From positions 992,001-1,056,000 of the forward strand of contig NZ_JAAVVW010000003.1 in the NCBI RefSeq assembly GCF_023910625.1: a stretch of DNA of 64,000 bases, in the 5' to 3' direction. A model generated the notes under the pieces. That model made no database searches. It had not been told where the DNA came from and saw only the letters and a program-made list of their open reading frames with translations. The translations under genes and the position numbers were made by a program. The first letter of the stretch is position 1. Each line of letters opens with the position of its first letter. The stretch is from Limnohabitans sp. GTDB taxonomy: Bacteria; Pseudomonadota; Gammaproteobacteria; Burkholderiales; Burkholderiaceae_C. Shown here one piece after another: positions 1 to 8,240 of this stretch.

Positions 1-1
1 C

Positions 2-280
2 ATTGGCGTCACCGTGCTGCTCTTGCTGTACCCGATGCTGCCCCTGCCGCGCATCGTGGCGGCCGACATCGCTTATGCCGTGCCACTCACGCTGCTGGCG
101 GGCTTGGGCCACGCCTCCATGGGTTCGGTCGATTGGGCCTTGCTGGCCAAGTTGCTGGCGGGCTCGTTGCCCGGCATCTGGCTGGGCTCGCGCCTGACCC
201 AACACACGCCGGATCGCGTGATCCGCTCCTTGCTTTCCGTCCTGCTGGCCTGGGCTGGCACCAAACTGGTTTTGATCTGA
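2..280 (+). CDS. TauE/SafE family sulfite exporter, C-terminal part
   Basis: Only the last 92 codons are inside the window; the frame is open from base 2. The visible part is two or three hydrophobic segments with the family-like sequence SLPGIWLGSRL and a C-terminal LLAWAGTKLVLI. TauE/SafE proteins are inner-membrane permeases proposed to export sulfite or organosulfonates. It ends 9 bp before the sulfite reductase gene on the same strand, so it probably heads or belongs to the sulfur operon. That context supports a role in sulfite or sulfur anion movement. The substrate is inferred, not shown. Confidence 0.75.
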   Translation: MGVTVLLLLYPMLPLPRIVAADIAYAVPLTLLAGLGHASMGSVDWALLAKLLAGSLPGIWLGSRLTQHTPDRVIRSLLSVLLAWAGTKLVLI

Positions 281-289
281 GTTATTCCC

Positions 290-2104
290 ATGTACCAATA
301 CACCGAATTTGACAAACAGTTCGTGCGCGCCCGCGCCGCACAGCACCGCGACCAACTCGAGCGCTTTGAAGCAGGCCAATTGACCAGCGATCAGTTCAAA
401 CCCCTGCGCCTGCAAAACGGCTGGTACGTGCAGCGTTACGCCCCCATGCTGCGCGTGGCCGTGCCTTACGGCGAAATCTCGGCACCCCAGCTCAAAGTGC
501 TGGCCCAAATCGCCCGCGAGTACGACACGCCCGACGCCGCCTTGTTGGCCGAGGCCCAGGCCACGCAAGACAAAATTGCAGGCCCAGCCCCAAAGCTGAC
601 CACCAACTACGGTCACTTCACCACCCGCCAAAACGTGCAGTTCAACTGGATTCCCCTGTCCCAATCGGCTGACGTGATGGACCTCTTGGCCACCGTGAAC
701 CTGCACGGCATCCAGACCAGCGGCAACTGCATCCGCAACACCACCAGCGACGCGCTGGCCGGTGTGGCGGTGGACGAAGTGGCCGATCCCCGGCCCTACG
801 CCGAGCTGATTCGCCAGTGGAGCACGCTGCACCCCGAATTCGCCTTTTTGCCCCGCAAGTTCAAGATCGCGATCACCGGCGCAGCCGAAGACCGCGCCGC
901 CATTGGCTGGCACGACGTGGGCCTGCAAATGGTCAAGAACGCATCGGGCGAAGTGGGCTTCAAAGTGCTGGTGGGTGGCGGCATGGGCCGCACCCCGGTG
1001 GTGGGCACGCAGATCCGCGAGTTCTTGCCCTGGAACCAGATCATGAATTACCTCGAAGCCGTGATCCGCGTCTACAACCGCTGGGGCCGGCGCGACAACC
1101 TGTACAAGGCGCGCATCAAAATTTTGGTGAAAGCCGAAGGCCAGCGTTACTTTGACGAAGTCGAGGCCGAATACCAAGACATTTTGATCAAGGACGGCGG
1201 CCTGCACACCATCCCGCAAGCCGAGTTCGACCGCGTGGCCGCCTGCTTTGCCGCGCCTGCTTTGCACCTGCCAAACGATGCGTCGTGGGCCGCCAAGGCC
1301 GAAGCCGATGTCAGCATCGAAGCGGCCAAAACGCCCGCCTTTGCCCGCTGGATCGCGCAAAACGTCAAACCGCACCAAAACCCCGCGCTGCGCGCTGTGA
1401 GCCTGTCGTTCAAGCGCGTGGGCCAGGCCCCCGGAGACGCCACGGACGACCAGCTCGATGCTGCTGCCGCACTGGTCGCCCAATATTCCTCAGGCGAAGC
1501 CCGCGTGACGCACACCCAAAACCTGGTGCTGCCCTGGGTGCGCCTGGACCAACTGCACGCCCTGTGGCTCGAAGCCAAGGCCTTGGGCTTGGCCCAACCG
1601 AACATTGGCCTGCTGACCGACATGATCGCCTGCCCCGGCGGCGACTATTGCGCGCTGGCCAATGCCCGTTCGCTGCCCTTGGCGGCCGCCATCACCGAGC
1701 GCTACCAGGACCTGGACGAGCTGAACGACCTGGGCCCCATCGACTTTCACATCAGCGGCTGCATCAACTCCTGCGGCCACCACCACTCGGGCCACATCGG
1801 CATCTTGGGCGTCGACAAGGACGGCAAGGAGTGGTACCAGGTCACGCTGGGCGGCTCGGACGGCAAAGACCTGTCAGGCCCCACCACTCCCGGCAAAGTA
1901 GTCGGCCCTTCGTTCTCTTCGTTTGAAGTGCCCGACGTGATCGAAGCGATGCTGGACACCTACAAAGCACTGCGCCAGCCGGTGCTGGGCCGCCACGAAT
2001 ACTTCATCGAAACCTTGCGCCGTGTCGGCCAAGACCCGTTCAAGGCGGCGGCCAATGCGGCACGCCAGTCCGCCGAGGAAACCACAGCCTCAAGCCCCTT
2101 GTAG
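290..2104 (+). CDS. cysI: Assimilatory sulfite (nitrite/sulfite) reductase hemoprotein
   Basis: A 604-residue siroheme/[4Fe-4S] reductase that reduces sulfite to sulfide with six electrons in the cytoplasm. The cluster-siroheme cysteines are visible as CPGGDYC near residue 447 and GCINSCGHHH near residue 490, the C-x5-C ... C-x3-C arrangement of the sulfite/nitrite reductase family. An N-terminal ferredoxin-like half domain and a second repeat precede them. No CysJ flavoprotein gene is nearby, while a ferredoxin and a ferredoxin-NADP reductase follow the cys genes, so electrons probably come from ferredoxin (inference). The TAG stop lies inside a REP-like repeat. Sulfite rather than nitrite is chosen from the cysH/D/N neighbours. 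Confidence 0.93.
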   Translation: MYQYTEFDKQFVRARAAQHRDQLERFEAGQLTSDQFKPLRLQNGWYVQRYAPMLRVAVPYGEISAPQLKVLAQIAREYDTPDAALLAEAQATQDKIAGPAPKLTTNYGHFTTRQNVQFNWIPLSQSADVMDLLATVNLHGIQTSGNCIRNTTSDALAGVAVDEVADPRPYAELIRQWSTLHPEFAFLPRKFKIAITGAAEDRAAIGWHDVGLQMVKNASGEVGFKVLVGGGMGRTPVVGTQIREFLPWNQIMNYLEAVIRVYNRWGRRDNLYKARIKILVKAEGQRYFDEVEAEYQDILIKDGGLHTIPQAEFDRVAACFAAPALHLPNDASWAAKAEADVSIEAAKTPAFARWIAQNVKPHQNPALRAVSLSFKRVGQAPGDATDDQLDAAAALVAQYSSGEARVTHTQNLVLPWVRLDQLHALWLEAKALGLAQPNIGLLTDMIACPGGDYCALANARSLPLAAAITERYQDLDELNDLGPIDFHISGCINSCGHHHSGHIGILGVDKDGKEWYQVTLGGSDGKDLSGPTTPGKVVGPSFSSFEVPDVIEAMLDTYKALRQPVLGRHEYFIETLRRVGQDPFKAAANAARQSAEETTASSPL

Positions 2105-2160
2105 GAGCCCACCGCGTGGGCGATGGCCTGCAAACCACCAACACGAGAAATCGCCTACAG
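2099..2160. repeat. REP-like element after cysI
   Basis: Bases TGTAGGAGCCCACCGCG start at 2100 and run into a self-complementary GCCCACCGCGTGGGC core. A partial inverted mate, ATCGCCTACAG, ends at 2160. It shares the TGTAGGAGC head with the elements at 3336, 27695 and 52953. The cysI stop codon (2102-2104) is supplied by the TAG inside the head. Confidence 0.6.
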
Positions 2161-2183
2161 GGTGCGATCAAAAGAAAACGACC

Positions 2184-2561
2184 ATGAACATCATTTCTGC
2201 CCAAGAACACCAGACCGTTGATTCGACTGCGGCCATCACACTGGCCAACGACGCCGACCCGCGCACACTCGACCTGAGCGGCGTGACCCGCATCGACCTG
2301 CAGTTCCCCAAATTCACCGATGGCCGAGCTTACAGCCAGGCCTTCTTGCTGCGCCGCCGCCTGGGCTTTGCGGGCGAGTTGCGCGCCACCGGCGACGTGC
2401 TGATCGACCAGTTGGTGCAAATGCAGCGCACCGGCTTTGACGTGGCCGTGCTGCGCGAAGGCATGGACGCTTCGGCGGCGCAACGCCAATTCGAGCGCTT
2501 TGCAGGGTTCTACCAAGGCTCTGCGGTCGGAACGCTACCACCCTTTGCCCTCAACACCTGA
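2184..2561 (+). CDS. DUF934 family protein of the sulfite reductase locus
   Basis: A 125-residue protein with the DUF934 signature (LQFPKFTDGRAYSQAFLLRR, then GELRATGDVLIDQL). This family sits almost always between cysI and cysH in proteobacteria. It is thought to assist sulfite reductase or its electron supply, but no biochemical role is firmly known to me. The ATG at 2184 was chosen because the protein then begins where family members begin and lies beyond the REP-like spacer; the frame is open further upstream to 2022, which would overlap cysI. The stop overlaps the cysH start by one base, which indicates translational coupling. Confidence 0.85.
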   Translation: MNIISAQEHQTVDSTAAITLANDADPRTLDLSGVTRIDLQFPKFTDGRAYSQAFLLRRRLGFAGELRATGDVLIDQLVQMQRTGFDVAVLREGMDASAAQRQFERFAGFYQGSAVGTLPPFALNT

Positions 2562-3340
2562 TGAACTCCAGCTTTTTTTCATCCCGCAATGCCCCAGCCA
2601 AAGCCACAGAGCTGCACGCCAAGGCCAGCCCTGACTTTGCCGCCACGCTGGCAGAAACCCAGGCTTTGCTGCAACGCGCTGCCACCGAATTTGTGCCCGT
2701 GACCCAAGCCTCTAGCCTGGGCGCCGAAGACGTGGTGATCACGCACCTGATCAACACCCTGCAGCTGGACATCTCGGTATTCGTGCTGGAGACCGGCGCG
2801 CTGCACACCGAAACCCTGGCCCTGCTGGAGCGCACCCAGGCGCATTCGCATGCGCCCATCCACGTGCTCCGACCGGTTCAGGCATCGGTGATCCAGTTCG
2901 TGCGCGACAAAGGCCAAGACGCGATGTACCAGAACATGGACTTGCGCAAGGCCTGTTGCGCCATCCGCAAGATGGAGCCGCTGGCCCGTGCCTTAAAAGG
3001 CCAACGCGCCTGGATCACGGGTCTGCGACAAGAGCAGTCGACCGCCCGCGCCGAAGTGCCTTTGCTGGACGAGAGCGAAGTCGCCACCAAGGATTTGCAC
3101 AAGTTCAACCCGCTGGCCCGGTGGACCTGGGGCGACGTGTGGCACTACATCGCCACCCACCAGGTGGACTACAACCCGCTGCACGACCAGTTCTTCCCGA
3201 GCATCGGCTGCGCCCCTTGCACCCGCGCTATCAGCCTGGGCGAAGCGTTCCGCGCCGGGCGATGGTGGTGGGAAGACGAGGCGGCCAAGGAATGCGGCCT
3301 GCATGTCAAAACGCAAGCATCGAAACCCGCCAATCTGTAG
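2561..3340 (+). CDS. cysH: Assimilatory APS/PAPS reductase
   Basis: A 259-residue reductase that converts adenylyl sulfate to sulfite and AMP. It has the PP-loop-type core (SLGAEDVVITHLI near residue 48) and the cysteine pairs DLRKACCAIRK (near residue 128) and IGCAPCTRAI (near residue 212). The CC...CxxC set ligates a [4Fe-4S] cluster and marks the APS-reducing (bacterial assimilatory APR) subclass rather than the cluster-free PAPS enzyme of E. coli. This fits the absence of a cysC kinase domain in cysN here. The start overlaps the DUF934 stop by one base. The TAG stop is the TAG of a REP-like repeat. Confidence 0.92.
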   Translation: MNSSFFSSRNAPAKATELHAKASPDFAATLAETQALLQRAATEFVPVTQASSLGAEDVVITHLINTLQLDISVFVLETGALHTETLALLERTQAHSHAPIHVLRPVQASVIQFVRDKGQDAMYQNMDLRKACCAIRKMEPLARALKGQRAWITGLRQEQSTARAEVPLLDESEVATKDLHKFNPLARWTWGDVWHYIATHQVDYNPLHDQFFPSIGCAPCTRAISLGEAFRAGRWWWEDEAAKECGLHVKTQASKPANL

Positions 3341-3413
3341 GAGCGACTCCCCCGTCACGAAGGCCACCCAACAGCACCGAGATCACCATCGCGACGTGGA
3401 CGTCGCTCCCACA
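3336..3413. repeat. REP-like inverted pair between cysH and cysD
   Basis: Two 25-bp imperfect inverted arms, 3336-3360 (starting TGTAGGAGCGAC) and 3389-3413 (ending GTCGCTCCCACA), are separated by 28 bp; about 20 of 25 positions pair. This is the usual shape of an extragenic palindromic pair that forms a large hairpin in the mRNA between two operon genes. The head supplies the cysH stop codon. Confidence 0.7.
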
Positions 3414-3431
3414 TCGAACCTGAAAACAAGT

Positions 3432-4382
3432 ATGACCGCCATGACACAAACCGAGTTGCACACCCTGAGCAACGCACACCTCGATGCGCTGGAAGAAGAA
3501 ACCATCTTCATCCTGCGTGAAGTTGCCGCCGCTTTCGAGCGCCCCACTCTTTTGTTTTCGGGTGGCAAGGATTCGCTGGTCATGCTCCAGTGCGCCGAAA
3601 AAGCCTTCGGAGGCAAAACAAGCCCCTCCGGTAGCGGTCGCATTCCGTATCCCCTGCTCATGATCGACACCGGCCACAACTTCCAGGAAGTGACCGACTT
3701 GCGCGACGCGCGCGCCGAGGAGCTGGGTGCCGAGCTGATCGTGCGCAGCGTGGAAGACTCCATGAAACGCGGCACCGTGCGCCTGGCTCACCCGGGAGAA
3801 AGCCGCAACGTCCACCAGTCGGTAACCTTGCTCGAAGCCATCGAAGAGTTCGGCTTTGACGCCCTGATTGGCGGCGCTCGCCGCGACGAAGAAAAGGCCC
3901 GCGCCAAAGAGCGCATCTTTTCGCACCGCGACAGCTTTGGCCAGTGGCAGCCCAAGGCACAGCGCCCCGAACTGTGGACCCTGTTCAACCACAAGCTGCA
4001 ACCGGGCGAACACTTTCGCGTGTTCCCGATCAGCAACTGGACCGAGCTGGACGTGTGGCAATACATCGCCCGCGAACGCATTGCGCTGCCGTCGATCTAT
4101 TACACGCACAAACGCGAAGTGGTGGACCGCCGGGGCCTGCTGGTGCCGGTGACCGAGCTGACACCGCCCAAAGACGGCGAAGAAGTGGTGGTGCGCGATG
4201 TGCGTTTTCGCACCGTGGGCGACATCACCTGCACCTGCCCGGTTGCAAGCACCGCGGCTACACCTGAGCAGATCGTGATCGAGACGCTGGCGGCCGATGT
4301 GAGCGAGCGCGGCGCGACCCGCATGGACGACAAGACGTCCGAGGCTTCGATGGAAAAACGCAAGAAAGACGGGTACTTCTAA
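3432..4382 (+). CDS. cysD: Sulfate adenylyltransferase subunit 2
   Basis: The catalytic small subunit of ATP sulfurylase makes adenylyl sulfate from ATP and sulfate, driven by GTP hydrolysis in CysN. The PP-loop SGGKDS is at residues 43-48, followed by PLLMIDTGHNFQEV and the family block FDALIGGARRDEEKARAKER. The C-terminal ends MEKRKKDGYF as in known CysD proteins. Length is 316 residues from ATG 3432; ATG 3441 is an equally possible start, while the open frame back to 3303 runs through the REP-like repeat and is rejected. The stop TAA overlaps the cysN ATG by one base. Confidence 0.95.
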   Translation: MTAMTQTELHTLSNAHLDALEEETIFILREVAAAFERPTLLFSGGKDSLVMLQCAEKAFGGKTSPSGSGRIPYPLLMIDTGHNFQEVTDLRDARAEELGAELIVRSVEDSMKRGTVRLAHPGESRNVHQSVTLLEAIEEFGFDALIGGARRDEEKARAKERIFSHRDSFGQWQPKAQRPELWTLFNHKLQPGEHFRVFPISNWTELDVWQYIARERIALPSIYYTHKREVVDRRGLLVPVTELTPPKDGEEVVVRDVRFRTVGDITCTCPVASTAATPEQIVIETLAADVSERGATRMDDKTSEASMEKRKKDGYF

Positions 4383-5731
4383 TGAACGCACTGAAATTCA
4401 TCACCTGCGGCTCGGTCGACGATGGCAAGAGCACGCTGATTGGCCGCTTGCTGGTGGACACCAAGGCCGTGCTGCAAGACCAACTGGCCGGGGTGCAGCG
4501 CTCAGGCGAGACCGACTTGGCTTTGCTGACCGACGGCTTGAGTGCCGAGCGTGAGCAAGGCATCACCATCGACGTGGCCTACCGCTACTTCAACACCGAA
4601 GCACGCAAGTTCATCATCGGCGACACGCCCGGCCACGAACAGTACACCCGCAACATGGTCACTGCCGCATCCAGCGCCGACGCCGCTGTGGTGCTGGTCG
4701 ACGCCATCAAACTCGACTGGGCCAACCCCAATTTGCAGCTGCTGCCGCAAACCCGCCGCCACTCGCTGCTGGTCAAGCTGCTGCGCGTGCCGTCTGTCGT
4801 GTTCGCCATCAACAAGCTCGACGCTGTGGCCAACCCGGCCATGGCTTTTCAAAACATCGCAGGGGCTCTGAACCAATTCGCCCAAGAAGCGGGCATCAAC
4901 ATCGCGGCCATGGTGCCCGTGTCTGCGCTCAAGGGCTGGAACGTGGTGACCACCGACAACAACGACCAGCCCGACTGGTGCGGCTACACCGGCCCCAGCC
5001 TGCTCAGCATCCTCGAAGACCTGCCGGTCATCCCGGCTGAGACCGATGTGGCCTTCAGCTTCCCGGTGCAGTGGGTCGAAAAACCAAGTGTTCCCACGCT
5101 TGTCGCTTCGCGTACTGCGCTGCCCCCCGAGGGGGCCGCTGCTGCGCCTTGGGGCGGCCCGGCGGCGGCGCACCACGACTCCGGCGTGACCACCCAGGGT
5201 CGCCGCGTGTTCTGGGGCCGCGTGGCCACGGGCAGCATCGAGCCGGGCCAGACCATCGCGGTCTTCCCCAGCGGCCAGACCGCCGTGGTGTCCCAAGTGC
5301 TGTCGGCCACCCGCCAGCCGCAAAACAAAGCCGCTGGCCACAGCGCAGGCCTCGTGCTCGACCGCGAAGTGGACGTGTCTCGTGGTGACTGGCTGCTGTC
5401 AGAACACGGCAGCCCCGAAGGCCAGCGCCAGCTGAGCACCACCATCGCCTGGATGGACGATGAGCCTCTGGTCGCGGGCCGCCTGTATTGGGCGCTGCAC
5501 GGCCACCGCTGGGTCAAAGTGAAAGTGCTGCGCGTGGTGCACCGTCTGAACGTGAACACCCTGGCCGAGGAAGAGGCCACCGAGCTGCCCCCCAACGCCA
5601 TCGGCCATGTCACCCTGGTCCTGCAAGAGCCTCTGGCCACCCTGCCCTTTGCGCAGTCGCGCATTTTGGGTGCGCTGGTGCTGGTGGACACCGCCAGCCA
5701 CAAGACCTCGGGTGCGGTGCTGGTGAACTGA
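4382..5731 (+). CDS. cysN: Sulfate adenylyltransferase subunit 1 (GTPase)
   Basis: A 449-residue EF-Tu-like GTPase subunit of ATP sulfurylase. The G1 motif is CGSVDDGKST (residues 9-18), with DTPGH and NKLD further on. Domain 2 resumes at GRRVFWGRVATGSIEPG. Between the G domain (ending PVQWVEKP) and domain 2 there is an extra Ala/Pro/Gly-rich segment, residues 236-264, that has no counterpart in ordinary CysN and is encoded by a palindromic GC-rich repeat kept in frame. There is no CysC kinase domain. The gene is coupled to cysD by a one-base overlap and ends the cys operon. Confidence 0.95.
   Translation: MNALKFITCGSVDDGKSTLIGRLLVDTKAVLQDQLAGVQRSGETDLALLTDGLSAEREQGITIDVAYRYFNTEARKFIIGDTPGHEQYTRNMVTAASSADAAVVLVDAIKLDWANPNLQLLPQTRRHSLLVKLLRVPSVVFAINKLDAVANPAMAFQNIAGALNQFAQEAGINIAAMVPVSALKGWNVVTTDNNDQPDWCGYTGPSLLSILEDLPVIPAETDVAFSFPVQWVEKPSVPTLVASRTALPPEGAAAAPWGGPAAAHHDSGVTTQGRRVFWGRVATGSIEPGQTIAVFPSGQTAVVSQVLSATRQPQNKAAGHSAGLVLDREVDVSRGDWLLSEHGSPEGQRQLSTTIAWMDDEPLVAGRLYWALHGHRWVKVKVLRVVHRLNVNTLAEEEATELPPNAIGHVTLVLQEPLATLPFAQSRILGALVLVDTASHKTSGAVLVN
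5087..5173. repeat. GC-rich palindromic repeat inserted in frame in cysN
   Basis: The segment encodes SVPTLVASRTALPPEGAAAA followed by PWGGPAAAH. Its core contains the palindrome GCCCCCCGAGGGGGC (one mismatched pair) and ends GGGGCGGCCCGGCGG. I recognise this kind of sequence as a dispersed, normally intergenic repeat in Comamonadaceae genomes; that is recollection and not a search. No second copy is visible in this window. Its ends fall at the hinge between two CysN domains. Confidence 0.6.
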
Positions 5732-5732
5732 A

Positions 5733-5751
5733 GGCACCCCGGTCGGGTGCC
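5733..5751 (+). terminator. Hairpin after cysN
   Basis: A 7-bp perfect stem, GGCACCC / GGGTGCC, with a 5-base loop begins 2 bp after the cysN stop. There is no T tract, so it may be a transcript-stabilising hairpin and not an intrinsic terminator. Confidence 0.35.
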
Positions 5752-5870
5752 CAAAGCCCTGTTGACCTCATAGACACCGACAGCCTTGGGCCCGTTCGAC
5801 CCTGAATCCCCCTTAAAATGTTGGCTCTGCGTAGTTTGGCTGCGCAAAACTCTTTCACTCCAAGTCCATC

Positions 5871-6200
5871 ATGACCCACGTTGTTTCCGAATCCTGTATT
5901 CAATGCAAATACACCGACTGTGTGGACGTTTGCCCTGTGGATTGCTTTCGCGAAGGCCCCAACTTCCTGACCATCGACCCCGATGAGTGCATTGACTGCG
6001 CCGTGTGCATCCCAGAATGCCCCGTGAATGCCATCTATGCCGAGGAAGACCTGCCCGCCGACCAGCAGCACATGACGAAGCTCAACGCCGAGCTGGCTTT
6101 GTTGCCCGGATGGAGGAGCATCACCAAGCGCAAAATCCCCATGCCCCACGCCGATGACTGGAAAGACAAGACCGGCAAGCTGGCCGAGTTGATCCGCTGA
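5871..6200 (+). CDS. fdxA: 7Fe ferredoxin
   Basis: A 109-residue soluble ferredoxin of the [3Fe-4S][4Fe-4S] type. Cysteines are C9, C12, C17, C21-P and C40-x2-C43-x2-C46-x3-C50-P, and the C-terminal extension after residue 60 ([13 protein letters not shown]) is typical of FdxA. It carries low-potential electrons in the cytoplasm. It is followed by a terminator and then a ferredoxin-NADP reductase gene and preceded by the sulfate assimilation operon, which makes it a plausible donor to CysI (inference). Confidence 0.95.
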   Translation: MTHVVSESCIQCKYTDCVDVCPVDCFREGPNFLTIDPDECIDCAVCIPECPVNAIYAEEDLPADQQHMTKLNAELALLPGWRSITKRKIPMPHADDWKDKTGKLAELIR

Positions 6201-6211
6201 TCCTTGCGAAT

Positions 6212-6234
6212 GGCCGCATGTTTCGGCCTTTTTT
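6212..6234 (+). terminator. Intrinsic terminator after fdxA
   Basis: Stem GGCCG / CGGCC with a 7-base loop, followed directly by six T residues, 11 bp after the fdxA stop. Confidence 0.75.
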
Positions 6235-6251
6235 CTCGCTAGCCACCCCTC

Positions 6252-7289
6252 ATGACCACCCCCATCGACACCGACGCGCTGGTCATTGGCGCAGGCCCCG
6301 TGGGCCTGTTTCAGGTGTTCCAGTTGGGCCTGCAAGGTGTGCACTGCCACGTGCTTGACGCACTGCCCCATGTGGGCGGCCAATGCGCCGAGTTGTATGG
6401 CGCCAAGCCCATCTACGACATCCCGGGCATCCCCTATTGCACCGGACTCGAACTGATCGAGCGCTTGCAGCAACAAATCGCCCCCTTCCAACCCACCCTG
6501 CACCTGGGCCAGCAAGTCGACGACGTCGAGCGCCTGCCCGACCAGCGCCTGCAGGTGATCACCAGCGCTGGCCAGACCTTTCGCACCCCCACCCTGTTCA
6601 TCGCAGCAGGTGTGGGCGCTTTTGTGGCGCGCCGCCTGGCGCTGGACGGCCTGGCGGCTTTTGAGGGCACACAAGTTTTTGTGCAGCACCCCACGCCCGA
6701 GCGCTGGACAGACCAACACCTGGTGGTGGCGGGCGACGGTGACACCGCCTTACAAACCTGCCTGGATGCATGTCAAGGGCCGCAAGCCGCTGCCAGCGTG
6801 ACGCTGCTGCACCGCCGTGATCAGTTCACCGCCGATCCAGACTTGATCGCGCAAATGCGCCAAGCCTGCACCGAAGGCCGTATGCGCTTTGTGGCCGGTC
6901 AGCCCACCGGCCTGCGCACAGAAGCTGGCCGCTTGCAAGCGCTGGAACTGCTCAACCCGCGAGGCGAAACCGAATGGCTGAGCCTGGACGTGCTGCAAAC
7001 CTGTCTGGGCCTCTCGCCCAAGTTGGGGCCCGTGGCGCAATGGGGCCTGACCATGGAACGCAAGCAGCTGGTCGTCAACACCGAAAACTTTGGCACCTCA
7101 GAGCCCGGCATTTTTGCCGTGGGTGACATCAACACCTATCCGGGCAAAAAGAAGCTGATTTTGTGCGGCTTCCACGAAGCCACGCTGGCCGCTTTTGGAG
7201 CCGTGGCCCTGCTGCGCCCGGAAGAAAAGACCCTGCTGCAGTACACGACAACCTCCACGCTGCTGCACCAGCGGCTGGGCCTGGTTTGA
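6252..7289 (+). CDS. Ferredoxin-NADP reductase, thioredoxin-reductase-like type
   Basis: A 345-residue FAD/NAD(P) oxidoreductase. The N-terminal FAD Rossmann motif is VIGAGPVGLF (residues 10-19), followed by GGQCAELYGAKPIYDIPG, which is characteristic of the YumC-type ferredoxin-NADP reductases. A central NAD(P)-binding half contains VVAGDGDTALQ, and the C-terminal FAD block reads GIFAVGDINTYPGKK. There is no CxxC redox pair of true thioredoxin reductase. It would pass electrons between NADPH and ferredoxin, most obviously with the FdxA just upstream. It converges with thiD. Confidence 0.9.
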   Translation: MTTPIDTDALVIGAGPVGLFQVFQLGLQGVHCHVLDALPHVGGQCAELYGAKPIYDIPGIPYCTGLELIERLQQQIAPFQPTLHLGQQVDDVERLPDQRLQVITSAGQTFRTPTLFIAAGVGAFVARRLALDGLAAFEGTQVFVQHPTPERWTDQHLVVAGDGDTALQTCLDACQGPQAAASVTLLHRRDQFTADPDLIAQMRQACTEGRMRFVAGQPTGLRTEAGRLQALELLNPRGETEWLSLDVLQTCLGLSPKLGPVAQWGLTMERKQLVVNTENFGTSEPGIFAVGDINTYPGKKKLILCGFHEATLAAFGAVALLRPEEKTLLQYTTTSTLLHQRLGLV

Positions 7290-7350
7290 AGCCACTTCGC
7301 CGGACGACTGCCTTGACTGCTGACAGACCCCATCACGGTGAACAGGCTTC

Positions 7351-8202
7351 TCAGCCCCCTGCCCTAACTGTTGCGGCCATTCGGTGCATAGCTTGGGGAG
7401 AAAAACCATGATTGAGCGGCCCATGCCCCTGACCGGTCTGCACCGGTGCCCCCTGTGCAATGGCGCACAAAATATAAGAGCGGGCCAGCACCACCGCCTC
7501 CTCCAGGGGATGCCCCAAAGCCAGGTGTGCCGCGATGGCAGAAGACAGCGTGCAACCGGTGCCATGCACATTGCGGCTGGCAATCCTTGCCGAAGCCAAG
7601 CGGCGTGTCGGCCCACCGGCTTGCACCAAAAGGTCAACCACCTGCGGACCCTGCAGATGGCCACCTTTGAGCAAGACAGCCCTGGCACCCATGGCCAAAA
7701 GTCCCTGCGCGGCTGGGTCCAGGGCCTGGGCGTCGGCAATGCCATGCCCCAAAAGCAGCTCGGCCTCATCGAGGTTGGGTGTGACCACCGTCACGCGGGG
7801 AAACAACTCCCGCACCAGCACCTGCACCGTCTCCTGCGCAATCAAGCGATCACCGCTCGTGGCGACCATGACCGGGTCGAGCACCACATGGCGGATCTGG
7901 TAGCGGTCAATGGCCCAAGCCACCACCTCGACGATGCCCGGCTCATGCAGCATCCCGATCTTCAGGGCATCGACCCCGATGTCGTCCATCACCGACTCGA
8001 TTTGAGCCTTCAAAAAAGAAGCCGGTACCGCATGAATCCCCTGAACGCCCACGGTGTTTTGGGCAGTGAGCGCAGTGATCGCGCTCATGCCATAACAGCC
8101 CAAAGCGGCGAAGGTTTTCAAATCGGCCTGAATGCCTGCCCCACCCCCGCTGTCCGATCCAGCAATGGTGAGCAAGCGAGCATAACGGTCATGGGTGTTC
8201 AT
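7351..8202 (-). CDS. thiD: Hydroxymethylpyrimidine/phosphomethylpyrimidine kinase
   Basis: A 283-residue ribokinase-fold kinase that phosphorylates HMP to HMP-PP for thiamine synthesis. Signatures are LTIAGSDSGGGAGIQADLKT (residues 11-30), the anion-hole block NVHGTGCTLSSAIAAHLALG, and DPVMVATSGDRLI. It is transcribed away from thiO with only 38 bp between the starts, so a shared divergent promoter region is likely. I see no TPP riboswitch in that short gap. Confidence 0.95.
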   Translation of the reverse strand: MNTHDRYARLLTIAGSDSGGGAGIQADLKTFAALGCYGMSAITALTAQNTVGVQGIHAVPASFLKAQIESVMDDIGVDALKIGMLHEPGIVEVVAWAIDRYQIRHVVLDPVMVATSGDRLIAQETVQVLVRELFPRVTVVTPNLDEAELLLGHGIADAQALDPAAQGLLAMGARAVLLKGGHLQGPQVVDLLVQAGGPTRRLASARIASRNVHGTGCTLSSAIAAHLALGHPLEEAVVLARSYILCAIAQGAPVQTGQGHGPLNHGFSPQAMHRMAATVRAGG

Positions 8203-8240
8203 GACCGAAATTATCCCCGAACCCAGCTCAGCCTATTGCC

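Noticed and set aside
3306-4391. A 361-codon minus-strand open frame opposite cysD
   Set aside because: It is an antisense shadow of a well-conserved cysD in GC-rich DNA; no protein-like composition and no start signal.
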